64,000 nucleotides of DNA from contig JAVTVY010018690.1 in NCBI GenBank assembly GCA_036873755.1, positions 1 to 64,000 on the forward strand, read 5' to 3'. Below the pieces are notes generated by a model. The model worked only from the letters and a program-made list of their open reading frames with translations. It ran no database searches and was not told the DNA's origin. Positions within the stretch are counted from its first letter, which is position 1; each line of letters begins with the position of its first letter. This DNA comes from Hanleya hanleyi (lineage: Eukaryota; Mollusca; Polyplacophora; Lepidopleurida; Hanleyidae). Below, piece after piece: positions 41,101 to 48,649 of this stretch. A program made the translations under genes and the position numbers.

Positions 41101-44100
41101 TTGGAAAATGGCTATGAAATTGTTATTCTACATTCCAAAGCAGTCCACATAGGTCCTGAAGTATGAAATTGCCCCAAAAAGAGTGAATTGGGTGCAAAAT
41201 TCAAAGTTCACGATCGCTTCATAATTTCACCACAATATACTCTCAAGGAATGTAGGTCTCATAACCAGGTCACATTTTTGGATTTGGCGAAAGCACCCGG
41301 GCGACCATCTTGCATCAAAACATTGTATTATTACTTAGTGGTCGATACTGGGTATATGTATTATGCGAGGCATGCCGAAAAAAGTGAATGAAACAGAATT
41401 TTTATAATTATCCAAATTAGGCCTCCACAGACCAATGCAGAACAGAACAATGGCGGGGCAGAGTCAGATTACAGCGGAAAGGGGGGGGGGGGGCATACAA
41501 TTGAGCAATCTCTGATTGCTTCCTTGCTGTGTTATCTTTAATATGACATAACAAGTATCACAGTTACACTATGATAGAATAGGTCAATTGAACTGATAGA
41601 ACAATTAGATGAAGGTTGGCATACATGTGAAAATAACTCAGGTAATCTGCCAAATTTATTACCTTGTCCAAAAAAGCTTAGTGAGTAGATTAAAACTATA
41701 GACTTCATTGATCGATATATATATTCAATATTAATCATTGATGTTATTGAAAATATAAAAACCATAAATCAACTGCACCTAATTACACCAATTAGCAATA
41801 TGCAAATACAGATGTATATTAAATGTATATATTATTTCTGGATACATAGGCTAATTCCAAGACTTAAATCCCCCTAAATGAACATTGAATAAGAAATCCA
41901 AATGAAAGTTAATTTAGCATTGTTAAAGTGCAACTTGCCTCTGTAAATCTTGCCTATGTGTTTAATTTCTATCAAGTTTGGATATAAACATGGTCAATAT
42001 TTGAGTGAACTGTAGAATACAGTGTGTAAATGTTGCACTCTGCAGTTTTATTGTGGAACAGAACACTGGTCTCGACTCTTCTCTAATGCTTGAATAACCT
42101 AGCTCATGTAAAGAAAAGGAATAAATATCCCCCCCCCCCCACTCCCCCCTCTAGTTTATTCTCCAACACTTGGCCAGAGTCGTAAAATCAACAAGATGAC
42201 ATAACTTCACACTTTGTTTACATTCGTCATGTAGCCTGGTTCACTCAATTTGCATATCTATATATTTTTTGTCTCCGCAGGCTTCATCAGGTGTGCTTTG
42301 TTAACTCCATATTAGGTAATTTAAAGCACACAAATACAAATGAACCCCTGCTTGTTCCCTCTTGTCCCACCAATATTTGTCAATTCCCAGACAAGTGTCA
42401 CTGTGTCAGACACATGTGGCAGACGTAACTCAAATATGACCATGTAGCAATTGCCTTATTAATTCAATTACAAGTATGAAGTACGGTACAATTTTCCACT
42501 GACTAAGAAATGATCAAATTCAATACTTCTGAAAGTTTAAATTAATATTTTTTATAACTTTTCTGAACTAAAGTTTTCAGTGCTGTTTTCTGCGTAAATT
42601 TCAAGGATATCTTACTAAACTATAGTATCATTTTATGTCAAATTTTGAAATTGCCTTAACCCTACCAGGCCTGGGGGGTGGGGGATTATGGCCCTTCCCC
42701 CTACCAAACTTCCTTCTTTATCTCCGAAATGACAAAAGATTGAGAGCTGATACTCCATGACTTTGTAGTTTATCATATTGGGGTCATTTTGAGCCTATTT
42801 GCATAACCCCTGAGCAGACGATCATGGGTAAATTAAAAATGGCGCCCATGTGGGTATCAGAAAAGTGATGTTTTCTTCAATATTTCTGCTTTTCTGTGAT
42901 GAAAAGTGAGCATAAACTATTTTATTTCACATCAGATTATTATTTGCTAATTATCATGTAGTTTTTGCGAAGAAAACACATAATAAAAAAAATAAAAAAA
43001 TCTGACCCAAAAAATGACATCTACATTTTACCGTACATATCCATGAATTTCATCATGTCAGTCGTATGTTTTGCTAAAATCAGGAAAAATCTATTTTCTG
43101 TGCATCGAGACAGGGAAATAAAAGCATACTGATACATGTCCGTAGGTACTATTTGAGTATGTAGCAAAACTGAGAAGTTTAATATGAATGCATAAGTTTT
43201 ATATAAATTTTACATTTCATTGACCTGTATGACCGTAGCAAATTTTGCATTTTCAGACTATTCTATGCTGATATTTTAATCATGGTTTCTGCACTATGCT
43301 ATATTTTTATTCATCGAATAAAAAGTGGGGTCTTCTATCTACTCTTTCTGCAAAATTATTTGAGTGTGCCTATCCCCGTAGTCATCTAAGTTATGTTACA
43401 TCATTATCTGCCCTGATGACATCTCTTGTCAGCAAAGGCAACATATGACGTTGAGAGAGTAATTAAAATGAAATAATTCCTGTGTATAACGACGTCACCA
43501 ACGTTGTTTGAACCACCTTAATGCACTTCCATGCAGAAGTGTGTGTTTGATCTATTCAGAGCGTCAAGTCAACATTTTTCGTTAAAATGATCTCTCACTT
43601 TCCCAAATATGGAGGAAACAGGAAAATGATGATTTTTCGAGAAAATTTACGGAATATTAGTCCAAAATTTCAAAATGTGAAAAAGGGCAAAAAATATAGG
43701 ACAGTGTGTTTTTTGATGTCTCACTTCTTTTATTGCTGTAGTTCAATATAAACTGCATGTACTCATTACTATGTTAAATCAGTGTGACTCAAAGGCAAAC
43801 TTGTGGAAGACTACTCCGTGAGTTAAAAAGATGATGGGCAAATTGTAACGTGAGTAACACCAGTCATGATTCACAACTGCACATGTCATCAACCATGATT
43901 TTCCTTTGACAGGGTTAAATTCTTATGGTTGGTCGCTATATACTGACTACTGTTGTACAATATGGGGTTCTGCCTCCAGAGAGTCATTAGACTGCATTCT
44001 TCGTCTTCAGAAGCGTGCAGCCAGAATAATATTGAATGCAGACTATAATACCCCAAGTAAAGAAATGTTTAAGAAGCTACAATGGATGACTATATATGAC

Positions 44101-44508
44101 CGAATTACTTACCACAAAGCAATTCTTATGTTTAAATCACTACATAACCGAGCTCCAATTTACCTCTGTAAACAATTTACTCCAACTGCAACTGTCTACC
44201 AAAAGGCTCTACGATCTACCACCTCTAATAATCTTGTTGTCCCTAAACCCAAAACTGAAGCATATAAACATCCTCTTCAATACTCTGGTGTGACTCTTTG
44301 GAATCAGCTCCCCAATAATATTAAATTCTCATCAAATTTAAATATATTCAAGAGACGAATGGAAGCTCATGATGTACATGATTTATTATATCATTGATCA
44401 TATGCTGTTTTCTATTGTGTCATAATATGTGTCTTGTGTGCATGAGTGAGTGAGAGAGGGACTCAAGGAAGATTGGTCTTGTACTAATTGAATCTCCTCT
44501 GTAAATAA

Positions 44509-44545
<37 letters not shown>

Positions 44546-45536
44546 GCTGAAATATTGCTGAAAGTGATGTTAAATCTAATTATCTTTTTAGAAAAAAAAA
44601 TATAAAAAGTTGAATAATAATTAATGTGGTGGTGATTGAATGATTCAGGAGATTGATATAGTTTTCACCTCTAATAATTAAATCACAGGAAGTGAAATTT
44701 CCCACCATAAAATCTGGGGACGGTCAAATTTATTAGAACAGGAAGTTGAACAAAAATATTCAAAATCATCCATATAATTCATTATTATTTCATTATTTCA
44801 ATGATTTATAGGTCGATCAAATTTATTAGAAAAGAAGATTGAATTTTGTCCCCAAAATGTGGGGGTGATTGAATTTTGATAGATGGATTGAATTATTAGA
44901 GAGATTACGGTACAATACTGAACACAGTTGTCATGACAACATGGATCGAGAAAGTCTTCTAAACACTGAAGTTTTCCAACATCACCTGAGATCAATTTGA
45001 GAAAAGCTGTCCTGGAAACAAAGGGCAGGCAACTTCCCACTTGTTTTATGATGCATATGTAAGTGACTCCACTTCTCGCCCTCCAACCAGACTTGAAAGG
45101 CTAGCTTGTTTGAATAGGACAAGTTTTGGAAGAAGACATAATAAAAAAAATGCTTTGAAGGTTGCCCAATATATTTATATGTCTCAGTCTGGCAACATTT
45201 CTTGGCAAGACTTTCATGAAATCGTCTCACCGAGGCATTTGCTGTGCATACGTGGTAAAGAAAGCCGTCAAATATTTATATATATGATGATGATGACACG
45301 GAGAGACGCTGAACTACAAGTACATGTATAAGTGTTAGATCTGTTTCTTTATAGATCTCACCAATCCATATACACTGCCTTTGTGAGGCAAACTTCAGGC
45401 ACAACACATCTGTTATTAGCTATTAATGTATTCCTTATAGTTGTTTATTATTGGGATAATTTGCATTTTTTCTCAAACAGGAATGACTGAACATGAATAT
45501 TGTCATTTTGATTTTTTCGCCATTTCGTCTAAGTGA
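14025..45536 (+). CDS. Unrecognised multi-exon protein, last eight exons (C-terminal ~247 residues)
   Basis: Eight exons chain together with matching phases: 14025-14122, 14492-14553, 14790-14828, 21348-21449, 29917-30003, 42281-42315, 44991-45254 and 45481-45536 (TGA). Each internal junction has an AG acceptor and a GT donor (GTGAGT, GTGAGA, GTAAGT, GTATGT, GTAAGT, GTAATT, GTAAAG). I do not recognise the protein. The visible part is soluble-looking with no membrane segment. It has an amphipathic start (VEIEKSLLQLQTKLEG), a KLYTLFTTDLKPCETFYILR stretch, an acidic/Thr-rich linker (EDQTTEVM...PETDPETSLEH), and a well-structured C-terminal block with RLERLACLNRTSFGRRHNKK, an SWQDFHEIVSPR segment and the end HFDFFAISSK. 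The N-terminus lies upstream. Introns of 0.2-12.3 kb are full of repeats. A protein-profile search would decide its identity. Confidence 0.75.
14375..14490 (+). repeat. 60-bp tandem duplication covering a splice acceptor tract
   Basis: The unit starting TTACACAATTTAACATATCC occurs at 14375 and again at 14435. The second copy ends in the acceptor TTCTGTATTTCAG of the exon at 14492. The first ends TTCTGTATTTGACCAG, so it too carries a pyrimidine tract followed by an AG. Confidence 0.9.
14492..14553 (+). CDS. Unknown gene, exon B
   Basis: The acceptor is TGTATTTCAG and the donor is GTGAGA. It is 62 nt, entering in phase 0 and leaving two bases into a codon. It encodes SVIGQSLQCVNKCPLFSISQ. Confidence 0.7.
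14790..14828 (+). CDS. Unknown gene, exon C (39-nt microexon)
   Basis: The acceptor is TTCATTACAG and the donor GTAAGT is strong. It encodes NDDMKLFTPQIS plus split codons at both ends. Its length is a multiple of three, so skipping it would keep the frame. Confidence 0.6.
14993..15330. mobile_element. Small element with CAGTAAGTTC ends
   Basis: The left end CAGTAAGTTCTCTAATAGTC and right end GGGTCGCAAATACTTAGG...ACTTA are imperfect inverted repeats. Internal words (CCCATATTAAATGCCCATACC, ACTTAGAGAACAAGGTCAC) are shared with the 2.8-kb element at 17152-19983, so this is a shortened relative. A 41-bp stretch with GAACCATGGTTTGGCGTAAA is tandemly duplicated at about 15171 and 15212. Confidence 0.6.
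15331..15979. other. Intron sequence, no recognised feature
   Basis: This is AT-rich unique-looking intron sequence. A 72-codon minus-strand frame here has no supporting features. Confidence 0.4.
16068..20749. mobile_element. GTCC-type repeat with ATCGAGCC/GGGCTCGAT ends, interrupted
   Basis: The head is TATCGAGCCTGTAGCTTTAG followed by (GTCT/ATCT)n at 16124-16155. A CCCCAC-rich tandem body (16200-17050) is marked by CATGTCCCCACCCCTGGG and CCAGGACCAAGTAAATGTTA. After the insertion at 17152-19983 it resumes with GGCATGAGATGCAGTG and the CGGCGGGGGGAATCCCGCAG module. It ends with GGGCTCGATC near 20731 and GAAGCTGCATG. Related modules lie at 24.9-26.4 kb and 5.6 kb. Confidence 0.65.
17152..19983. 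mobile_element. 2.8-kb element with CAGTAAGTTC ends and TA target (Tc1/mariner-like)
   Basis: The left end CGGTAAGTTCTCTAAGTATT and right end ATACTTAGGGAACTTACTG are inverted repeats, and TA flanks both sides. Related copies of the host repeat show the uninterrupted junction (ATTAGGCATGACATGCAG at about 24900), which supports the boundary. No open transposase frame was found inside; the longest frames are 60-75 codons. The assignment to a TA-target superfamily is inferred. Confidence 0.65.
20750..21236. repeat. Long hairpin core of the TTAA fold-back element
   Basis: TGCGATTTTATTACACAG at the left and CTGTGTAATAAAATCGTA at the right begin arms of about 210 bp that match in inverse orientation. 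Both arms carry GTGACGTCAC and GCAATTAAAGCATGGTAT words. The arms are separated by about 60 bp that are themselves partly complementary. Confidence 0.85.
21348..21449 (+). CDS. Unknown gene, exon D
   Basis: The acceptor is TTTCATGATGTTTAG and the donor is GTATGT. It is 102 nt, entering and leaving two bases into a codon. It encodes FTVNESGKLYTLFTTDLKPC followed by ETFYILRHSTEPK. The amino-acid usage is unlike the surrounding repeats. Confidence 0.78.
21450..22919. other. Intron sequence, no recognised feature
   Basis: AT-rich, with a polyA/T-rich end near 22860-22920. No coding or repeat structure could be supported. Confidence 0.4.
22920..24215. repeat. Exact tandem duplication, 648-bp unit
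   Basis: 22920-23567 and 23568-24215 read as the same sequence, including the poly-C run at about 23440 and 24088. Both copies contain a stretch (ACAATGAGAGCTGAAACTCC, TTTTGAGCCTATTTGCAT) found diverged near 42730-42800, so the unit is part of a dispersed repeat. Confidence 0.9.
24216..24723. repeat. Continuation of dispersed repeat shared with 42.6-43.0 kb
   Basis: ATCATGGGTAAATTCAAGATGG matches ATCATGGGTAAATTAAAAATGG near 42823. The rest is unassigned. Confidence 0.5.
24724..26400. mobile_element. GTCC-type repeat family member with AGCTCGCC/GGCGAGCT ends
   Basis: The head AGCTCGCCGTATACGAAGTA is followed by GGTGTTGGTGTCGGTGTTGG. The body has two to three diverged copies of a module marked by TTTCAGAAGTACAATATCAA, CGGGGGAATCCCGCAGTA and GGGCTCGATCTTT (near 25681 and 26349). 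It ends in GGCGAGCT, the inverse of its start. Short open frames are not genes. Confidence 0.65.
26826..28742. mobile_element. Repeat with AGCTCATCTG/CAGATGAGCT ends and ~155-bp tandem body
   Basis: The head is AGCTCATCTGGGCCGAAGGC plus GTCCGTCG repeats (26870-26910). About ten tandem units of about 155 bp follow (27020-28620), each with GGTACACAGGTTCCCCTTGG, GGCCACCAGGCGGCCATCTT and CTCAGGAACTACTGCAT. The right end CAGATGAGCT is the exact inverse of the left. The six or more open frames of 60-97 codons in the tandem body are artefacts. Confidence 0.8.
28743..29916. other. Intron sequence with CRE-like cluster and a perfect palindrome
   Basis: No exon was found. 29341-29423 holds TGACGTCA, TGACGTAT, TGACGTGG and AACGTCA, words bound by CREB/ATF-type factors. 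The last part (29880-29916) leads to the acceptor GTTCTGTTTAG. Confidence 0.45.
29511..29543. repeat. 33-bp palindrome with AATAAA on both strands
   Basis: AAAAATAAACGGCATG, one base, then its exact inverse CATGCCGTTTATTTTT. A poly(A) signal word is presented on each strand. Confidence 0.85.
29917..30003 (+). CDS. Unknown gene, exon E
   Basis: The acceptor is TTCTGTTTAG and the donor is GTAAGT. It is 87 nt, and its length keeps the phase on both sides. It encodes EDQTTEVMRVCVGELTRPET and DPETSLEH. Confidence 0.78.
30286..33245. repeat. 30-bp minisatellite, ~98 units, with a 1,083-bp higher-order repeat
   Basis: The unit is AGAAGCATATATCATTGAGA plus GAAGTATAGC. Because 30 is a multiple of three and the unit lacks stops in several frames, it gives open frames of up to 404 codons on both strands (for example a plus-strand frame repeating AEAYIIERSI). 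Landmarks such as GTATATAGTACAAGC recur 1,083 bp apart (31440 and 32523). It lies within an intron of the unknown gene. Confidence 0.95.
33377..33859. mobile_element. TTAA-flanked fold-back element
   Basis: GGTGAAATGCA (from 33381) and TGCATTTCACC (to 33855) are inverted ends flanked by TTAA. The arms match through most of their length (GATAAGCGATG and CATCGCTTATC). It has two TGACGTCA palindromes near its centre and no coding capacity. Confidence 0.7.
34015..35110 (+). repeat. GTCC-type repeat with 'CCTTTTTGCCCGAAGG' head
   Basis: The head ATCCTTTTTGCCCGAAGGAT is a small hairpin. ATTGTTGTCATCATGTATGT and GTCCGTTCGTCC follow, then about five diverged units marked by TTACCACCATATCTC, ACTATGCCTAGG and CAGAAGCCTAT. 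Confidence 0.65.
35111..35919. other. Intron sequence, no recognised gene
   Basis: It contains a poly-C run at about 35363 and a CCATA-rich stretch at 35766-35850. Nothing else is supported. Confidence 0.4.
36254..37145. mobile_element. Element with CAGGCCTCGAAA ends
   Basis: The left end CAGGCCTCGAAAATTGGT and right end ACCAAATTTCGAGGCCTG are inverted repeats. The flanks carry the 6-bp direct repeat CATTCA (36248-36253 and 37146-37151). GGTTACGTAA-type motifs cluster near both ends. No transposase was seen. Confidence 0.7.
36661..36793. repeat. Small inverted-repeat insert inside the CAGGCCTCG element
   Basis: GTGTTAACCGCAAGC and GCTTGCGGGTAACAC flank about 100 bp of GC-rich sequence with repeated CTCCGCG/GAGGAGC words. 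Confidence 0.6.
37183..37765 (+). repeat. GTCC-type repeat, 'ACCCCTCGGCC' head, second copy
   Basis: The head ACCCCTCGGCCATTTTGGCC and GTACATCCGTCCGTACGTCC parallel the element at 6033. It has two to three units marked by CTATCGAAAGTGGCTC and ATATTTTACAGAGTT. Confidence 0.7.
37766..39550. other. Intron sequence, no recognised feature
   Basis: AT-rich and unique-looking. No exon compatible with the flanking exons was found here. Confidence 0.4.
39551..39915. mobile_element. 361-bp fold-back MITE with TA flanks
   Basis: TAAAGCCCGGCGCACACAAG and the inverse CTCATGTGCGCCAGGCTTTA head arms of about 80 bp that match closely (CTGTCAGCTCAGGGGCTAGC and GCTAGCCCCTGAGCTGACAG). TA flanks both ends. Confidence 0.75.
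40328..41497 (+). mobile_element. GTCC-type repeat with TATGCCCCCC/GGGGGGCATA ends
   Basis: The head is a perfect hairpin (GCCCCCCCTCTAATTAGAGGGGGGGC). (GTCCGTCC)n follows (40373-40412), then four to five units of about 155 bp marked by GGTTAATATTGTATGGACAA and TTCAAGAGTTATGGCCCTTT. The right end is a poly-G run plus CATA, the inverse of the left end. Confidence 0.75.
41498..42280. other. Intron sequence before exon F
   Basis: It has a poly-C run at about 42130. The last 20 bases form the acceptor TTTTTTGTCTCCGCAG. Confidence 0.4.
42281..42315 (+). CDS. Unknown gene, exon F (35-nt microexon)
   Basis: It has an excellent acceptor (TTTTTTGTCTCCGCAG) and a moderate donor (GTAATT). It enters two bases into a codon and leaves one base in, encoding LHQVCFVNSIL. 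The phases fit exons E and G exactly, which is the main support for so short an exon. Confidence 0.6.
42316..43911. other. Intron sequence with a dispersed-repeat copy
   Basis: 42655-43000 matches the repeats at 24.1-24.3 kb and 26.55-26.75 kb (AGAAAAGTGATGTT, TTTCACATCAGATTATTATT). No coding exon was found. Confidence 0.5.
43912..44545 (+). mobile_element. 5'-truncated LINE, C-terminal reverse-transcriptase fragment
   Basis: An intact frame to 44397 ends the reverse-transcriptase polyprotein of a LINE, probably in the CR1/Jockey range. It reads YCCTIWG, then LQKRAARIILNADYNTPS, then FKKLQWMTIYDRITYHKAIL with MFKSLHNRAP, then GVTLWNQLPNNIK, a conserved tail block. The 3' end has AATAAA and a (TTA)n tail (44511-44544). 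Everything upstream of the C-terminal 163 codons is missing, as expected for truncated target-primed insertion. It is in the same orientation as the host gene, inside its intron. Confidence 0.85.
44546..44580 (+). repeat. Gastropod-type SINE tail fragment
   Basis: TAGCTGAAATATTGCTGAAA with GTGATGTTAAATCTAA follows the LINE tail. The inverse motif recurs at about 52118, 52423 and 52722. Confidence 0.5.
44991..45254 (+). CDS. Unknown gene, exon G (largest exon)
   Basis: The acceptor CATCACCTGAG is weak and the donor is GTAAAG. It is 264 nt, entering and leaving one base into a codon, and stays open throughout. It encodes QFEKSCPGNKGQ, then HLFYDAYVSDSTSRPPTRLE, then RLACLNRTSFGRRHNKK, a basic helix-like stretch, then VAQYIYMSQSGNISWQDF and HEIVSPRHLLCIR. 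It looks like a folded C-terminal domain. I know of no family that it matches. Confidence 0.72.
45481..45536 (+). CDS. Unknown gene, exon H (terminal)
   Basis: The acceptor is TTTTTTCTCAAACAG. The phase completes the Gly codon from exon G, and the exon then reads MTEHEYCHFDFFAISSK and TGA (45534-45536). ATTAAA at 46125-46130 is a possible poly(A) signal, about 590 bp downstream. Confidence 0.7.
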
Positions 45537-46385
45537 GCGATGTATAAAGGTCGTTCAGGTAAAGTTGATTCTATAAATAGAATCATTACATGTGACCTCT
45601 GGATGAGTGATCATGAAGTGGCGTATTTTGAGATTTTCATCTTCCCTGGAAATTGGGAAGCTGTACTAGAAGGGATGGTTGTGCAAAAGTGGCTTGAACA
45701 GTTCAAGGACTGGGGAGAATATATAAATGAAAAACTACGCTGCTTTGTCATTGAGTTTGTACTGTAGCTTTTAGTGAGTCAGATGATGCTAGTGAGACAA
45801 TATGCTACCACAATCATTTAAAAGTCACTCAATGAATTATAAGTACAGCCAACCCTCTCTATAATTTGCTGTTATAATGAACCGAGAATAAGTGTGTAAT
45901 TAGGTTATTTTGTTTCTGTAAACTTTGTGGTTATAATGAAGTTCTTGCTGTGCCGAATGTCATTGTAATGAGGGTTCACTCACTGTAGTTCTCAACATTT
46001 TAGAATTTGTACCCTGTTTGCAACAAACCAAATTTCTAGCCTCCAGTCGAAGACATTCGTTCAGAATTATGTCTGTACAATCATGACAATGAAGCATGTG
46101 CTCTCTTTGGAACTATTTGGTATTATTAAATGAAATCTCATAGTTGGTGTAATGTGACATTAATTTGACTATGAAAGCAAGGTAGTGAGAATACCAGTCA
46201 ACAATATTATCATACAGAGGATTGGCATGACTATACTTCTGGAAATTCATAGTCATTACTTCATAGTCATTACTTCATAGTCATTACTTGAGATGATCTT
46301 GTTCTAACTGTGTAAAGTAACACCTGACTAAACTGAGAAGCCTCCAAATAATGATATGTTCTTAACATTCCACCCAGCTTCAATT
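45537..46385. other. Probable 3' UTR and flank of the unknown gene
   Basis: It holds an 75-codon open frame at 45540-45767 with no recognised motif, and a threefold CATAGTCATTACTT repeat at about 46246-46288. Confidence 0.35.
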
Positions 46386-46488
46386 CTCAACCATAGTTCC
46401 TGTCAACCATAGTTCCTGTCAACCATAGTTCCTGTCAACCATAGTTCCTGTCAACCATAGTTCCTGTCAACCATAGTTCCTGTCAACT
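46386..46488. repeat. 16-bp minisatellite
   Basis: The unit CAACCATAGTTCCTGT is repeated about six times. Confidence 0.95.
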
Positions 46489-47264
46489 TCCTGTTTTTGT
46501 TAATTCAAGTATAGACAGTGACACAAACCGTTACATCAACTTTGTGGATGGTTTCGTGGGGTCAGAGAGTGCAAGGCAATGTGTATATGTTGTAACCCAA
46601 TTACCAAGCTGGCCTGTCATGTTGCATTCCAGTTTTTGATAGTTTTAAAGGATTTGCTCCACTTGGCAGAAATTAGCATTTTGCACTTCATGACCAGTAC
46701 GCCGGGGTGATGGAGGATTTCTTTCAATTAAGCCAATAACAGTTCATGGAAGTACATATCAATCTGTAAAACCTCCGTACATCGGCCAGAAAATGTTTCA
46801 CCCACAATCGTGTGCTTGTTCAGTCTGGGACATGACGGATGGTGAAACATCTGAGTTTACTCTGTTTATGTTAAACTAATCATAAAAAGCAGCTGTAACA
46901 CTTGTTCATGATCATGCCCTATGTTTCATGTCAGCAATGTCCAGATCAACATTTTGCTTGAATTAAACACAACATAACAAGGGTGATGGAAAATATGCTG
47001 GTGTACTGACAAGAAGTCAAATTACCCCACAGGTAAATACACTGACCGCATATTTCTATAAACATCACAAGGACCAAAACTGATCCCTGTGATGATTTGT
47101 ATCCCAGTCTTGCTTTTATTGTAGCTGTTCATGTGGACATCTTGAATGACATGCCAACATGGTCCCTAGCTCCAACTTGAACAGTGGTAGATACAAATAT
47201 TTAAAAGCAATGATATATAATAGCCCTATCAAGTCGTCTGATGGAAGATGACCATTTTAGATGT
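46489..47264. other. Unassigned, part duplicated at 48.5 kb
   Basis: 46975-47075 (AACAAGGGTGATGG, GACAAGAAGTCA) is a diverged copy of 48475-48575. Confidence 0.45.
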
Positions 47265-47502
47265 AAGAAATGGCTCAAATGAGGGAGTTATGGCTCAATG
47301 AGGGAGTTATGGCTCAATGAGGGAGTTATGGCTCAATGAGGGAGTTATGGCTCAATGAGGGAGTTATGGCTCAATGAGGGAGTTATGGCTCAATGAGGGA
47401 GTTATGGCTCAAATGAGGGAGTTATGGCTCAAATGAGGGAGTTATGGCTCAATGAGGGAGTTATGGCTCAATGAGGGAGTTATGGCTCAATGAGGGAGTT
47501 TT
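47265..47502. repeat. 19/20-bp minisatellite
   Basis: The unit GAGGGAGTTATGGCTCAAT is repeated about 12 times, with some units one base longer. Confidence 0.95.
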
Positions 47503-47673
47503 AATAGATTGCAAGTTCTTATTCAGAACACCACACACTTCATTGTCCACCACGTTTGCTAGTCACATAACTAAAATCACAATGATTTGTACAGAGGGCA
47601 AGCCTTTGAGACGAAATGTCCACCAGCAGAATCTCACCATATACAGGTACAGTAGCAATTAAATGTAACATAA

Positions 47674-48474
47674 GGCCGTCCTTAAAATTATCTGGGTTTC
47701 CGGTAACCCGACCGACCCATCAAAAACTGAAAATCGAGGGTCGGCGGTTTTATTATTTTATTTTTTTCACGAGAAGAGAAATAAAATCCAAACCTGGTCT
47801 GTATTTGCAAGCTAATTCAATTCGTCTATCTTCTACAAATGATTGTTCTCGCTGCTCTAAAATGCATTTTTTTTTCACAATAAAATGTTCGCCGGTCGTT
47901 AACAGAACTGAATTCAGTGATACCGGAAGCACATGGCAAATCTCGGGGCTTTAGTTATTGCCCGTGACAAAAAGCTGTAGTTGTCTCCCTTGCCGTTCCG
48001 GGAACTAAAATGGCGCGGTCGCCATTTTCTGTTTCCGTGATACAAAGTGGAAATGTTTTAAAAAACAATCATATAACCCTCGTGTCGACGACATCGACAC
48101 TTCTCGAGGTCTTACAGTCAATCGTGCAGGATGTCGAGGCAGAAATAGAAACCATAACAGTTTCTAGATTGAATGCGGACTCCTCGACATCGTTTAGTTG
48201 CGACTCTGGCTTGACAGTTGGTGATCTTCTCCAACTGGACGGAGAAATACGACGGATGTCTTGGCCTTTGTGGTATTGTTTTTCCTTTGTCATGTTAATG
48301 GACAAAACTTTCCAACATATACCCATATTGAGATTTGTAGTGTCGTAGGTGATTGAACTCCACTTTCAAATGTGCCTATCAGAAAAAAAAGAAGAAAAAA
48401 ATTGCCTACCTACCTACCTACCCATCTTTTGCAATGGTCCGTTACCTGAAACAGGCATATTTTTAAGGATGGCC
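47674..48474. mobile_element. 801-bp PIF/Harbinger-like element carrying an ORF
   Basis: The inverted ends GGCCGTCCTTAAAAT and TTTTTAAGGATGGCC extend to about 35 bp with mismatches. Direct TAA repeats flank it (47671-47673 and 48475-48477). The paralogous empty site at 46975 (ACATAACAAGG) confirms the target. A 3-bp TWA target is a hallmark of Harbinger. No transposase is present; a 112-codon ORF lies inside. Confidence 0.75.
48010..48348 (+). CDS. ORF inside the Harbinger-like element, possibly a captured host exon
   Basis: The ATG follows an upstream GC-richer stretch (CCGTTCCGGGAACTAAAATG). The first 85 or so residues are hydrophilic and look like real coding sequence (MARSPFSVSVIQSGN, then LEVLQSIVQDVEAEIETITV, then GLTVGDLLQLDGEIRRM). 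The remainder is Phe/Met-rich and may be read-through into intron-like sequence. It matches no Harbinger protein that I know. It may be a captured 5' UTR plus first coding exon of a host gene. Function is unknown and it may be untranslated. Confidence 0.35.
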   Translation: MARSPFSVSVIQSGNVLKNNHITLVSTTSTLLEVLQSIVQDVEAEIETITVSRLNADSSTSFSCDSGLTVGDLLQLDGEIRRMSWPLWYCFSFVMLMDKTFQHIPILRFVVS

Positions 48475-48649
48475 TAACAAGAATGATAGAAAAAGATGCT
48501 GGCGTACTGACAAGATATCATATGACCCCACAGGCAAATGCACTGAATGCATATTTCTAAAAACATCACAAGTCTCTTTCATACAAGTTTGCCAGTCAAC
48601 TGATGAAATTGATTCGCAAAATATTATTCCTGACATTTGCATTATATGC

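Noticed and set aside
45540..45767. 75-codon frame just after the unknown gene's stop
   Set aside because: No motif, no splice context and no start support; probably 3' UTR.
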